This document shows positions 1 to 6,623 of a DNA stretch of 25,773 nucleotides, piece by piece. The notes under the pieces are model-generated. The model did not search any database. It saw only the letters and a list, made by a program, of their open reading frames with translations, and had not been told where the DNA came from. Position numbers and translations under genes: made by a program. Source of the stretch: Oscillospiraceae bacterium (GTDB lineage Bacteria > Bacillota > Clostridia > Oscillospirales > Oscillospiraceae); the NCBI GenBank assembly GCA_031255955.1, contig JAIRRO010000008.1:1-25773 (forward strand). The letters run 5' to 3'. Within the stretch, counting starts at the first letter, position 1. The number at the start of each line of letters is the position of its first letter.

Positions 1-90
1 GTCGGCGTCATCCTCGGCGCGGACTGCACCGTCCCGCCCGAGTTTTCTCCCGAGCGCCTGCGCTGGGTGCGCGAGGCAGCAGGGTTATAA
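1..90 (+). CDS. URO-D family protein, C-terminal fragment (possible corrinoid methyltransferase)
   Basis: Only the last 29 residues and the TAA stop lie in the window; the gene starts upstream. The fragment contains the run ILGADCTVP followed by ERLRWVREAA, which resembles the end of uroporphyrinogen-decarboxylase-fold proteins. In clostridia these are usually MtaA/MtbA-like methylcobamide methyltransferases rather than haem enzymes. The FIST gene starts 25 bases after the stop, so the two are probably co-transcribed. The assignment rests on a short tail and on recall of the family, and the substrate cannot be inferred. The corrinoid reading fits the cobO and cobC-like genes elsewhere in the window but is not proved by them. 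Confidence 0.6.
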   Translation, partial: VGVILGADCTVPPEFSPERLRWVREAAGL

Positions 91-115
91 GCGTTAGAAG
101 GAGGTATACAATTTC

Positions 116-1276
116 ATGATAAGGGCACAAACGGCGGTTACGACCGAGCTTGACGATCCGAAGGCTGCGGCGGAAGAGATTTTATCGCAAATTGATCTCA
201 GTCGGCTTTTAAAAAACAATGTCGGGATTATCTCGTTTTATCAGGATATGCACGAAACAGGCGTTTTGGAGGCGGTAGCAAAGGCGCTGCCGTTCGACAC
301 CGTGGGGTGCAGCGTTCTCAGCAGCGGCACCGAGCGCGAATTCGCCTTCGAGCAGCTCTCCGTCGCGGTGCTGTCAAGCGACGACGTCAGCTTTTCAACG
401 GCTGTATCTGCGGATGTTACCCCCGAAAACGCGGAGGATGTCACCCGCGACTGCTATCGCGACGCGCTGTCTAAGCTGGGCGGCAAGCCGTCGCTGATTT
501 TCGCGTTCGGTCCCATAACCTATGACATTTCGGGGGACAGATACACTCTGACGCTTGACGCGGAAAGCGGCGGTGTACCCATATTCGGAACGCTTTCTAA
601 CACCGGCATCGTCTATGAGGACGCGCGCGTGATGTATAACGGCGTGGCGCGGAGTCTGGCGCTCTCCCTTGTGCTTGTCAGCGGCGATATAAAGCCGCGG
701 TTTTATTCGATGGCGATATCAGACAGCAACGTCACAAGAAAAGGCTCCATCGTCACGGATTCGGACAAATACATACTGAAGAAAATCAACGACGTGACGG
801 TGGCGGATTATCTGAAGGAAATCGGCGTCGTGACGGGCGAGCAGGGCGCCATCGTGTCTCTTCCCATACTTATCGATTATAAGGACGGGACAAAGCCCAC
901 GGCATACTCTATGTATGGCACCACAGAGCAGGGCATGCTTGTCGGCGGGCTGATACCCGTCGGCTCGGAGATTGTTTTCGCCGATGTGGACTATGACAGC
1001 GTGATGAGCACCGCCCGCGACGCGCTGGATATGATTCTTGAGGATTTGAACAACGGCGGGGCTTCCTTCACCCTCATCATCCCCTGCTTTTCGCGCTGCC
1101 TTACGCTGGGGATGCAGTCTGAGGACGAAATGAAGCTCACAGCGCAGCGCCTTCAAGGACATCGCCCATATCTGTTTATGTACAGCGGCGGAGAAATTTG
1201 CCCCGTGCCGGACGCCGACGGACGGCTGGTTAACCGCTTTCACAATATGACGTACACGGCATTAATTCTCGACTGA
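116..1276 (+). CDS. FIST domain sensory protein (FIST_N + FIST_C)
   Basis: This 386-residue protein has no signal peptide or membrane segment, so it should be cytosolic. The N-terminal half (about residues 35-215) carries the FIST_N pattern: VGIISFYQD, then a VGCSVLSSG turn, then GKPSLIFAFGP. The C-terminal half (about 225-370) matches FIST_C and ends with FMYSGGEICPV and the NRFHNMTYTAL closing strand. FIST proteins are thought to bind small ligands and commonly sit beside, or fused to, signalling domains; the ligand is unknown. The ATG at 116 follows AGAAGGAGG (97-105) at a good distance. The next gene is a PAS hybrid histidine kinase, so FIST is probably the input partner of that kinase. 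Family call is fairly firm; the partnership is inference. Confidence 0.85.
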   Translation: MIRAQTAVTTELDDPKAAAEEILSQIDLSRLLKNNVGIISFYQDMHETGVLEAVAKALPFDTVGCSVLSSGTEREFAFEQLSVAVLSSDDVSFSTAVSADVTPENAEDVTRDCYRDALSKLGGKPSLIFAFGPITYDISGDRYTLTLDAESGGVPIFGTLSNTGIVYEDARVMYNGVARSLALSLVLVSGDIKPRFYSMAISDSNVTRKGSIVTDSDKYILKKINDVTVADYLKEIGVVTGEQGAIVSLPILIDYKDGTKPTAYSMYGTTEQGMLVGGLIPVGSEIVFADVDYDSVMSTARDALDMILEDLNNGGASFTLIIPCFSRCLTLGMQSEDEMKLTAQRLQGHRPYLFMYSGGEICPVPDADGRLVNRFHNMTYTALILD

Positions 1277-1370
1277 AAGCCCCCGGTGCACGGGATGGGA
1301 TGCAATGTGTTTCGGGATATATTTTATAAGACGGCGTAAGGTCTGAGGGCTTCACAAAGGGGTGTGGCGT

Positions 1371-3494
1371 ATGACAGAAAAAGAATATTTGACGCAGATA
1401 GAGGAGCGGGACGCCGAGCTGACAAAGCTTCGCCGTCAGATGACGCGTATGCAGGCGCGCATGGAGCGCGACAAGGTTGTTTCGGCAGCCCTTGCCGCCG
1501 TATCCAATATGCGCTCCGCCGAAAGGGAAAGACAAGAGCAGTATATGTCGCTGCTGCTGGACAACAGCCCGGACATCATCATTCTGCTTGACAGGGACGG
1601 GCGCTTCGCCTATTGCTCGCGGGTGTTTCTTGACCGCATGGGGTTAGACCACTTCGGACCCATAAACAACAAGACGCTGCGCGAGGTGTTTGAAGCCTAC
1701 ACCGATAAGGAATTCGCCGATTTAATCTCTGACGCCTATGAGCGCGCGACAGCCTCCGGGGAATCCGTGGAGTTTGAATACACCGTGCCGGTGGGCGACG
1801 AGATGCGCGTGCTCTCGGCGCGCATTACACCGATGCATTCCTTCTCCGGTGAAATAGTCTCCTCCGTTATGATGATGCACAACATCACGGATATACGCCG
1901 CGCGCAGGAGCGGGCAGAGGAGGCCAGAGCCGCGGCGGAGGACGCCTCCCGCGCCAAGAGTACGTTTTTATCGAATATGAGCCACGAAATGCGCACCCCG
2001 ATGAACGCCATAATCGGCATGACAGCGATAGGGCGCGGCTCTCGGGACATCGACCGCAAGGACTACTGCTTCGGGAAAATCGAGGACGCCTCCACCCATT
2101 TGCTGGGCGTTATCAACGACATTTTGGATATATCAAAAATCGAGGCGGGCAAGTTTGAGCTGTCCATATCCGAATTTTCCTTCGAAAAAATGCTTGCCAA
2201 GGTCGTAAACGTCGTAAATTTCCGCGTGGAGGAAAAGCAGCAGGAATTTTCTGTCCGCATAGACGAAAAAATCCCGGAAATGCTCATCGGGGATGACCAA
2301 AGGGTGGCGCAGGTTATCACGAATCTGCTGTCCAACGCCGTAAAATTCACGCCGGAGCGCGGTACAATCAGGTTGAGGGCAGAGCTTGTTTCCTGTACAC
2401 AAGGCGAGTGCATCGTCCGCATATCCGTGTCGGATACGGGCATCGGCATCAGCGAGGAGCAAAAGGCGCGGCTGTTCACCTCGTTTGAGCAGGCGGACTC
2501 CGGCATCTCGCGCCGCTTCGGCGGAACGGGCTTGGGGCTTGCCATTTCAAAAAGCATCGTGGAGATGATGGACGGCAGCATACGCGCGGACTCGGAGGCG
2601 GGGCGCGGCTCCACGTTCACCTTCACGGTGCGGATGGGCATCGCGGAGGGCTCTGTCAGGCGCAAAAGCCTTCTCGCGCCGGGCGTTTCGCTTGCCAATC
2701 TGCGCGCCTTGGCGGTGGATGACTCCAACGACGTGCTGGAATATTTCTTTGATATATCAAAGCGCATCGGCTTTGAATGTGACACCGCGAACGGCGGGAC
2801 AAAGGCGCTGGAGCTGGTTCGGGAGCGCGGCGGCTACGACCTTTATTTCATCGATTGGAAGATGCCCGATATGGACGGCATAGAGCTGTCCCGCAGGATA
2901 TCGGACGCCGCGGAGGGGCAGCCTGTAATCGTCCTGATTTCCGGCGTGGAATGGAGCGAAATTGAGGATGAGGCGCGCGCGGCGGGCGTCCGAAGCTTCC
3001 TGTCAAAGCCGCTGTTCCCCTCATCGATAGCCGATATAATAAACGACTGCCTCGGGCTGCGCGGACTCGCCGCCTCCGCGGCGGACGCCGTGCAAAGCGC
3101 GGGCGGTGTGTTCAGGGGCAAGCGCATCCTGTTCGCCGAGGACGTGGAGATAAACCGCGAAATTTTGATAGCGCTGCTTGAGCCCACGGAAATCGCGCTG
3201 GACTGCGCGGAAAACGGCGTAGAAGCCGTGGATAAATTCACAAAAAACCCCGATGCATACGATATGATTTTGATGGATATGCAAATGCCCGAAATGGACG
3301 GCTGCGAAGCCACGCGGCGCATACGCGCGCTTGGGCACCACCGCGCGCAGACGATTCCGATTGTCGCGATGACCGCGAACGTGTTCCGCGAGGACGTGGA
3401 AAAATGCATTGAAGCCGGAATGAACGACCACATCGGTAAGCCCATAAACCTCGAAGAGGTGCTGGAAAAGCTGAGAAAATACATCGGTAGTTAA
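1371..3494 (+). CDS. PAS hybrid sensor histidine kinase with two receiver domains
   Basis: The frame is open from a GTG at 1362, but the ATG at 1371 is preferred because AAAGGGG lies 8 bases upstream; this gives 707 residues. Domain order: a charged coiled coil (about 1-50), PAS (about 60-170), a second coiled coil, HisKA with the H box SHEMRTPMNA (phospho-acceptor His205), HATPase_c with an N box (NLLSNAVKF), DTGIGI and GGTGLGLA, then two receivers. Receiver 1 has Asp495 in FIDWKMPDMDG; receiver 2 has Asp636 in LMDMQMPEMDG. Both keep the downstream lysine (LSKP, IGKP). There is no transmembrane segment, HPt domain or DNA-binding output, so it senses in the cytosol and must pass phosphate to a partner outside the window. 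FIST upstream is the likely input. Kinase identity is secure; signal and target are unknown. Confidence 0.95.
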   Translation: MTEKEYLTQIEERDAELTKLRRQMTRMQARMERDKVVSAALAAVSNMRSAERERQEQYMSLLLDNSPDIIILLDRDGRFAYCSRVFLDRMGLDHFGPINNKTLREVFEAYTDKEFADLISDAYERATASGESVEFEYTVPVGDEMRVLSARITPMHSFSGEIVSSVMMMHNITDIRRAQERAEEARAAAEDASRAKSTFLSNMSHEMRTPMNAIIGMTAIGRGSRDIDRKDYCFGKIEDASTHLLGVINDILDISKIEAGKFELSISEFSFEKMLAKVVNVVNFRVEEKQQEFSVRIDEKIPEMLIGDDQRVAQVITNLLSNAVKFTPERGTIRLRAELVSCTQGECIVRISVSDTGIGISEEQKARLFTSFEQADSGISRRFGGTGLGLAISKSIVEMMDGSIRADSEAGRGSTFTFTVRMGIAEGSVRRKSLLAPGVSLANLRALAVDDSNDVLEYFFDISKRIGFECDTANGGTKALELVRERGGYDLYFIDWKMPDMDGIELSRRISDAAEGQPVIVLISGVEWSEIEDEARAAGVRSFLSKPLFPSSIADIINDCLGLRGLAASAADAVQSAGGVFRGKRILFAEDVEINREILIALLEPTEIALDCAENGVEAVDKFTKNPDAYDMILMDMQMPEMDGCEATRRIRALGHHRAQTIPIVAMTANVFREDVEKCIEAGMNDHIGKPINLEEVLEKLRKYIGS

Positions 3495-3576
3495 TGGCGG
3501 GAACGGGGGCGGAGTCGCCACCCTGTCCGGCGTGTTGCCGCGGAGCGGCAATGGGAAACGGATAATGCTTGTGTAG

Positions 3577-3597
3577 GGGCGGTTTGCCAAACCGCCC
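3577..3597. repeat. near-perfect palindrome, probable dispersed intergenic repeat
   Basis: The arms GGGCGGTTTG and CAAACCGCCC are exact complements around one central C. The preceding GTAG context resembles the short GTAGGGGCG-type palindromes I recall as common between genes in Oscillospirales assemblies. Only one copy is present in this window, so calling it a repeat is inference. Confidence 0.45.
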
Positions 3598-3730
3598 GAA
3601 AATGCACGTGCGGCTGCCCGCCGCACAAAAAATGTGGTATGATGCCTTCACAAAGAAGAGAAGTATGGATGGAGGCGAATTCAATAGCGCATTTCAACCA
3701 TTGGTCGAAAAATTTTCAATATTGCGGTTA

Positions 3731-3759
3731 TTGCCGCCGCCCGTCGCGCGGCGCATAAT
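3731..3759 (+). promoter_or_regulatory. candidate promoter for the Xre gene
   Basis: TTGCCG (3731-3736) and CATAAT (3754-3759) are separated by 17 bases and would start transcription about 45 bases before the Xre start codon. An inverted repeat ATACA-TCCGG-TGTAT (3766-3780) sits at the expected start point and could be an autoregulatory operator; that role is inferred from its position only. Confidence 0.4.
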
Positions 3760-3809
3760 ACAGCCATACATCCGGTGTATACATATTATAAATGTAAGGA
3801 GCGGACATT

Positions 3810-4118
3810 ATGGATATTGGAATTAAACTGCGTGCCCTGCGCCGGGCGCGGGAGCTTACACAGGAGGAGCTGGCGGATTTCCTTGGCGTGTCGTTTCAAG
3901 CCGTGTCGAAATGGGAGCGCGGGGAGGGGTATCCCGACATCACGCTGCTGCCGCCGATAGCGCGGTATTTTGACGTCAGCCTTGACGAGCTGCTTGGCGC
4001 GGATGAGGAGCGCAAAAGGGCGGAGACGTACAGAGAGCTGCTGAAAAAATACCCGAACGACATTACGCTTATGCTTAATCTTGCCGCGAATGAATCGCGG
4101 CGGCGCTCAACGTGCTGA
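3810..4118 (+). CDS. Xre/Cro family helix-turn-helix regulator, probably truncated
   Basis: This 102-residue protein has a clear Xre HTH at residues 1-62: LRALRRARELTQEELAD, then VSFQAVSKWERGEGYPDIT, then IARYFDVSLDELLG. After it comes a linker (ERKRAETYRELLKKYPNDI) of the kind that, in longer clostridial regulators of this type, leads into a TPR-like helical domain. Here the frame stops soon after LMLNLAANES with an Arg-rich ending, and a G-rich tandem repeat follows at once. The best reading is a regulator that lost its C-terminal sensing domain but could still bind DNA. ATG 3810 follows TAAGGAG. The HTH is certain; the truncation is inferred from memory of homologues, and a natural short form is possible. 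Confidence 0.85.
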   Translation: MDIGIKLRALRRARELTQEELADFLGVSFQAVSKWERGEGYPDITLLPPIARYFDVSLDELLGADEERKRAETYRELLKKYPNDITLMLNLAANESRRRSTC

Positions 4119-4142
4119 CGCACGGGGAACGCGCCTGCGGGC

Positions 4143-4166
4143 GCGGGGGCGCGGGGGCGCGGGGGC
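4143..4166. repeat. tandem octamer GCGGGGGC, three exact units
   Basis: Three head-to-tail copies of GCGGGGGC occupy 4143-4150, 4151-4158 and 4159-4166, with partial units on both sides. The tract lies directly after the early stop of the Xre gene and may mark a replication-slippage or deletion endpoint. The G5 runs could also form a quadruplex. Confidence 0.8.
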
Positions 4167-4346
4167 GCGGGCGATGGCAACAATGGCAACAAAAAAATTT
4201 TTTTCGGGTTCGTGGCGGCGGGGCGGGAGTTTTCTGTTTTTCGGCAGCGTGTGACACAATATTCTGCGGCGTGAGGCGGCTTACCCCACAATATGAGGTA
4301 TTCTTGTGCTAAATCTACAAATATTGCGCGCGGGTAAAATTTACTG

Positions 4347-4375
4347 TTGACAAGCGGGAAACGATGTGTTACAAT
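4347..4375 (+). promoter_or_regulatory. near-consensus sigma-A promoter
   Basis: TTGACA (4347-4352) and TACAAT (4370-4375) are separated by exactly 17 bases. The promoter would give a leader of roughly 75 bases and drive the 101-residue protein and the NlpC/P60 gene. It is the strongest-looking promoter on the plus strand here. Confidence 0.8.
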
Positions 4376-4455
4376 TCCGTTACCATAAGAAAAGGGGCAA
4401 GCCCCATTCCATCTTAAAATTTCGCCATCTTAAAGTTTCGGAGGTACCACGTAAT

Positions 4456-4761
4456 ATGTCTTCACCCGCAGCAGCGACTAAAACCCTTGAGTACAAGGGT
4501 CGCCCGCTCCGCCGTCGCGACAGCCTTATTTACTACGGCAGTATGTCGGATAAATACATCATTCAAATGCAGGTCACGGATACGCGCCGCGTAGAGGATC
4601 TTGACGTTCCAAGCCGCGTTTCCGTACAGCTGCAGCTAACAGACGCCGATGTGCGCTCGCGCGATCGCGTTGTTAAAGAGACGGAAAAGTCCGGCTTATA
4701 TGAAGCCGTTGACGTTGGCGTCGTTTGGCTGGAGCGCGCGCTCGCCGGTAAGCTGAGGTAA
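4456..4761 (+). CDS. conserved-looking 101-residue protein of unknown function
   Basis: The frame is open from 4366, but the ATG at 4456 is chosen because GGAGG lies at 4440-4444 and the upstream residues would overlap the promoter's -10 box. The protein is soluble with no signal peptide. It starts with an Ala-rich stretch, then LEYKGRPLRRRDSLIYYG and SDKYIIQMQV, then an alternating charged region (TDADVRSRDRVVKE) and a hydrophobic end (DVGVVWLERAL). The pattern suggests a small alpha/beta domain. I recall similar short proteins in clostridia but no named family. Its stop is 6 bases before the GTG of the NlpC/P60 gene, whose ribosome binding site lies inside its last codons, so the two are translationally coupled. 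Any cell-wall role is inference from that. Confidence 0.75.
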   Translation: MSSPAAATKTLEYKGRPLRRRDSLIYYGSMSDKYIIQMQVTDTRRVEDLDVPSRVSVQLQLTDADVRSRDRVVKETEKSGLYEAVDVGVVWLERALAGKLR

Positions 4762-4767
4762 CAAGCC

Positions 4768-5682
4768 GTGAAAATATTCAAAAGATTACTTGCTATTACG
4801 CTTGCCGTGTCGTTCGTTTTGGGCGCGGCAGCCTTCACGGTCTCCGCGGAGCAGGGCGTCATCGCCTATGGCGCGGCTACGGTGGACGCCTCGCTTCTGA
4901 ACATTCGCAGCGGTCCGGGTATGGATTATGACATCGTCTCCACCATCGGCGACAAAGCCATCGTCGTGATTCTGGAGCGCACCAATGACGAGTGGTTCTA
5001 CATAAACTATGAGGGCAACGTCGGATATTCCAAGGCGGAGTATTTCACAGACATCTTGGTGGCGGAGAATTTTTCCGCGACGGGCGAGGTGACAGCCACG
5101 GACGTGCTGCTGCGCTCGGGTCCCTCCACCGATAAAAAGGTTCTCGGCATATACAACACGGGTGCGCAGCTTGCCGTTATCGGGATAAACAACGGCTGGT
5201 ATAAGGTCAAGTCGGACGGCGTCACGGGCTATATGCGCTCGGACTATATGAAAATTATCTCCGGCTATAACCCCACACGCGCCACCTCCGGCGCTCCGGC
5301 GCCCTCCCCCACGGGCAACGCCCTTGTGGACTACGCGCTGCAATACGTCGGCTATGAGTATCAATACGGCGGCACATCGCCGAAAACAGGCTTTGATTGC
5401 TCCGGCTTTGCATCGTATGTGTTTAAGCATTTTGACGTGAAGCTGACGCGCAACTCCGCCGGGCAGTATAAGAACGACGGCGTAAAAATCTCGAAGGACG
5501 AGCTTGCCCCCGGCGATCTGCTCTTCTTCGGCTCCGGCAAATCGGTGAACCACGTCGGCATCTATATGGGCGACGGGGAGTTTGTGCACGCCTCCGGCGA
5601 GCGCGTCGGCGTCGTAATCAGCCGCATCGACAGCACGTATTACATCAACCACTATATAGGGGCAAAGCGCATCAGCTTTTAG
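4768..5682 (+). CDS. secreted SH3b-SH3b-NlpC/P60 peptidoglycan endopeptidase
   Basis: The 304-residue product starts with a signal peptide (KIFKRLLAITLAVSFVLGAA, cleavage probably near residue 27, SAEQ). Two SH3b domains follow, each with the LxIRSGP or LLRSGPS signature (about 38-95 and 105-163); these bind wall peptides. A Pro/Ala linker leads to the NlpC/P60 domain (about 185-304). The catalytic triad is visible: Cys211 in FDCSGF, His262 in VNHVGIYMG, and His274 in FVHASG. The family cleaves stem-peptide bonds such as gamma-D-Glu to diamino acid during wall turnover. The GTG start at 4768 uses GAGG at 4755-4758 inside the preceding gene. The gene runs tail to tail with mntP, only 16 bases apart. 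Confidence 0.93.
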   Translation: MKIFKRLLAITLAVSFVLGAAAFTVSAEQGVIAYGAATVDASLLNIRSGPGMDYDIVSTIGDKAIVVILERTNDEWFYINYEGNVGYSKAEYFTDILVAENFSATGEVTATDVLLRSGPSTDKKVLGIYNTGAQLAVIGINNGWYKVKSDGVTGYMRSDYMKIISGYNPTRATSGAPAPSPTGNALVDYALQYVGYEYQYGGTSPKTGFDCSGFASYVFKHFDVKLTRNSAGQYKNDGVKISKDELAPGDLLFFGSGKSVNHVGIYMGDGEFVHASGERVGVVISRIDSTYYINHYIGAKRISF

Positions 5683-5698
5683 TGGCGCGGCGCGCGCA

Positions 5699-6310
5699 TC
5701 ACCCCAGCATATGCTCCAGCAATATCTTCAGTCCGATGGCGACAAGCACGGCGCCTCCGGCGAACTCCGCCTTGGCGCGAAGCTTAATGCCGGAGACGTT
5801 TCCAATCAGCACGCCGCAGGACGATATGACAAGCGTAGCCGCCCCGATGGTCAGTGCGGCAAGTGGCAGCCGAACGTTCAAAAACGCGAACGACACGCCG
5901 ACAGATAGCGCGTCAATGCTTGTCGCGAGCGCTAACACCAGCATCCTGTTAAAGCCGAATATCCTCCGAACATCGCCGTCCGCGGCGTCATCCGCGGCGG
6001 CGGTCTTCGTTTCCGCGCCTTTTTTCGGCAGGCTGTCCTTTATCATCTTGCCCCCGATTATGACTAGCAGAATAAAGGCGACCCAATGGTCAACGCTTTG
6101 CATCATATCCGCGAACAGTCTGCCCGCGTAATACCCGATAATCGGCATAAGCGCCTGGAAAAAGCCGAAGTACGCGCCGGGGATTATCGTTTCCGCAAGC
6201 GTCGGTCGCCGCTGCGCCTTGCCGCGTACGGACAGCCCCAGCGTTATCGAAACGGCAAAGGTGTCCATCGCCAGCCCGACGGCAATTAAAAATATCTCTA
6301 AAAAGTTCAT
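5699..6310 (-). CDS. mntP: manganese efflux pump MntP
   Basis: The 203-residue protein has the six hydrophobic segments of the MntP (YebN) family, arranged as two three-helix halves. Signature residues are DTFAVSI in the first helix, FQALMPIIGYYAG in the second, and ATSIDALSVGVSF in the fourth; the intramembrane aspartates are the expected metal ligands. A charged cytoplasmic loop rich in Lys, Asp and Ala (about 92-115) joins the halves. It exports Mn(II) and protects against excess. ATG 6310 follows GGGAGG at a rather long distance, or AGGG at 6 bases. A structured leader with an intrinsic terminator precedes it, so expression is likely controlled by premature termination. The family call is firm; the inducer is inferred. 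Confidence 0.93.
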   Translation of the reverse strand: MNFLEIFLIAVGLAMDTFAVSITLGLSVRGKAQRRPTLAETIIPGAYFGFFQALMPIIGYYAGRLFADMMQSVDHWVAFILLVIIGGKMIKDSLPKKGAETKTAAADDAADGDVRRIFGFNRMLVLALATSIDALSVGVSFAFLNVRLPLAALTIGAATLVISSCGVLIGNVSGIKLRAKAEFAGGAVLVAIGLKILLEHMLG

Positions 6311-6365
6311 ATAAGCCCTGTTTATCCTCCCGCGTCGTTAACAGATAATAACAACCACCGAATAT

Positions 6366-6388
6366 AAAAAGCCCCGCCATGAGGCGGG
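6366..6388 (-). terminator. intrinsic terminator in the mntP leader
   Basis: On the minus strand the stem CCCGCC/GGCGGG (6373-6388) has a TCAT loop, extends outward by G-C and U-G pairs, and is followed by CTTTTTATATT. It lies about 55 bases before the mntP start codon and after the mntP promoter, so it can only act as an attenuator of mntP. Confidence 0.75.
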
Positions 6389-6482
6389 ACAGCGTATTTT
6401 GATCTTTGGGTCGGATATGGCGGCACCGAACGGCACCGAATGGGTGCGCCGCGCGACGGGGCGTTGTCGCGCCTGTCCGACC
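6366..6482 (-). ncRNA. structured mntP leader: three-way junction plus intrinsic terminator (candidate riboswitch)
   Basis: Starting at the expected transcription start (about 6482), every base down to 6409 fits a three-way junction. P1 is GGTCGGA (6476-6482) with TCCGACC (6409-6415). P2 is GCGCGAC/GTCGCGC (6451-6472, 8-base loop). P3 is GGCGCACC with GGTGCCGCC (6419-6450, one bulged C). The linkers are CAG, none, and ATA. P2 and P3 abut and could stack. A 20-base linker then leads to a terminator stem (6373-6388) and a T-rich tract just before mntP. The P3 loop region contains a 10-base tandem repeat (6421-6440) that allows an alternative pairing. I do not see the conserved loops of the yybP-ykoY manganese riboswitch. 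Ligand control is inference; the pairing is seen directly. Confidence 0.55.
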
Positions 6483-6488
6483 GCACTT

Positions 6489-6518
6489 AGAATAGCACGC
6501 GGCGCGGCTGCTTGTCAA
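6489..6518 (-). promoter_or_regulatory. mntP promoter
   Basis: On the minus strand TTGACA (6513-6518) and TATTCT (6489-6494) are separated by 18 bases. Transcription should start near 6482, exactly at the P1 stem of the structured leader. Confidence 0.7.
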
Positions 6519-6537
6519 CCCTTTTTGCCGCCGCAGC

Positions 6538-6572
6538 AAAAAAAGGTCCCGGGCAGCGAGGCTGTCCGGGAC
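6538..6572 (-). terminator. strong intrinsic terminator after the cobO operon and small RNA
   Basis: The arms at 6546-6557 and 6561-6572 pair over 12 positions with one mismatch and a three-base loop, followed on the minus strand by seven T (6538-6544). It would end both read-through from cobO and the small transcript starting near 6617. Confidence 0.85.
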
Positions 6573-6617
6573 AAAAAGGGTTGTGGGATAAAGATATGAG
6601 CTTATTGGATAAGCTGT
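6538..6617 (-). ncRNA. candidate free-standing small RNA of about 80 bases
   Basis: The minus strand shows a complete small transcription unit: a promoter (6624-6651), a 5' hairpin AGCTTAT/ATAAGCT with a 3-base loop (6599-6615) right at the predicted start, a C/U-rich single-stranded stretch containing TTTATCCCAC, and a strong terminator (6546-6572) with seven T. No ribosome binding site or real reading frame lies inside. The C-rich linker is typical of small RNAs that pair with Shine-Dalgarno sequences; its TTTATCC is complementary to the GGATAAA next to the mntP ribosome binding site. Seven bases could match by chance. It could instead be a leftover 3' region of the cobO operon with an internal promoter. 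Confidence 0.5.
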
Positions 6618-6623
6618 AGCACC

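Larger units (their letters stand above)
3495..3809. other. gene-poor interval with hairpin repeats
   Basis: These 315 bases between the kinase and the Xre gene hold no convincing gene; the open frames here have poor composition and no ribosome binding site. Two compact palindromes occur. TTGCCGC/GCGGCAA spans 3535-3551, and GGGCGGTTTG/CAAACCGCCC spans 3577-3597 with a single central base. Neither is followed by a T run, so they are not ordinary terminators. A weak extended -10 (TGTGGTATGAT, 3633-3643), a candidate promoter (3731-3759) and a short dyad (3766-3780) lie nearer the Xre gene. Confidence 0.6.
4119..4455. other. gene-poor interval with G-rich tandem repeat
   Basis: No gene is supported in these 337 bases. 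The left part is very G-rich and carries the octamer repeat described separately, then a short A7T7 run near 4190-4204. The right part is AT-richer and ends in the promoter and ribosome binding site of the 101-residue protein gene at 4456. The open frame at 4112-4312 is explained by the repeat composition. Confidence 0.6.

Noticed and set aside
3569..3826. 85-codon plus-strand frame before the Xre gene
   Set aside because: It overlaps the palindrome, candidate promoter and Xre start, with no ribosome binding site or coding-like composition.
4112..4312. Reading frame with Gly/Arg repeats
   Set aside because: Created by the GCGGGGGC tandem repeat; no homology is recognised and no ribosome binding site is seen.
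4786..5652. Long minus-strand reading frame (288 codons) opposite the NlpC/P60 gene
   Set aside because: It is a shadow of a secure gene with signal peptide and catalytic triad, has no ribosome binding site, and long antisense frames are expected in GC-rich DNA.
6409..6482. Assignment of the mntP leader to the known yybP-ykoY manganese riboswitch
   Set aside because: Expected from context, but the conserved loop sequences I remember for that class are not found and the junction is three-way; left as an unassigned candidate.
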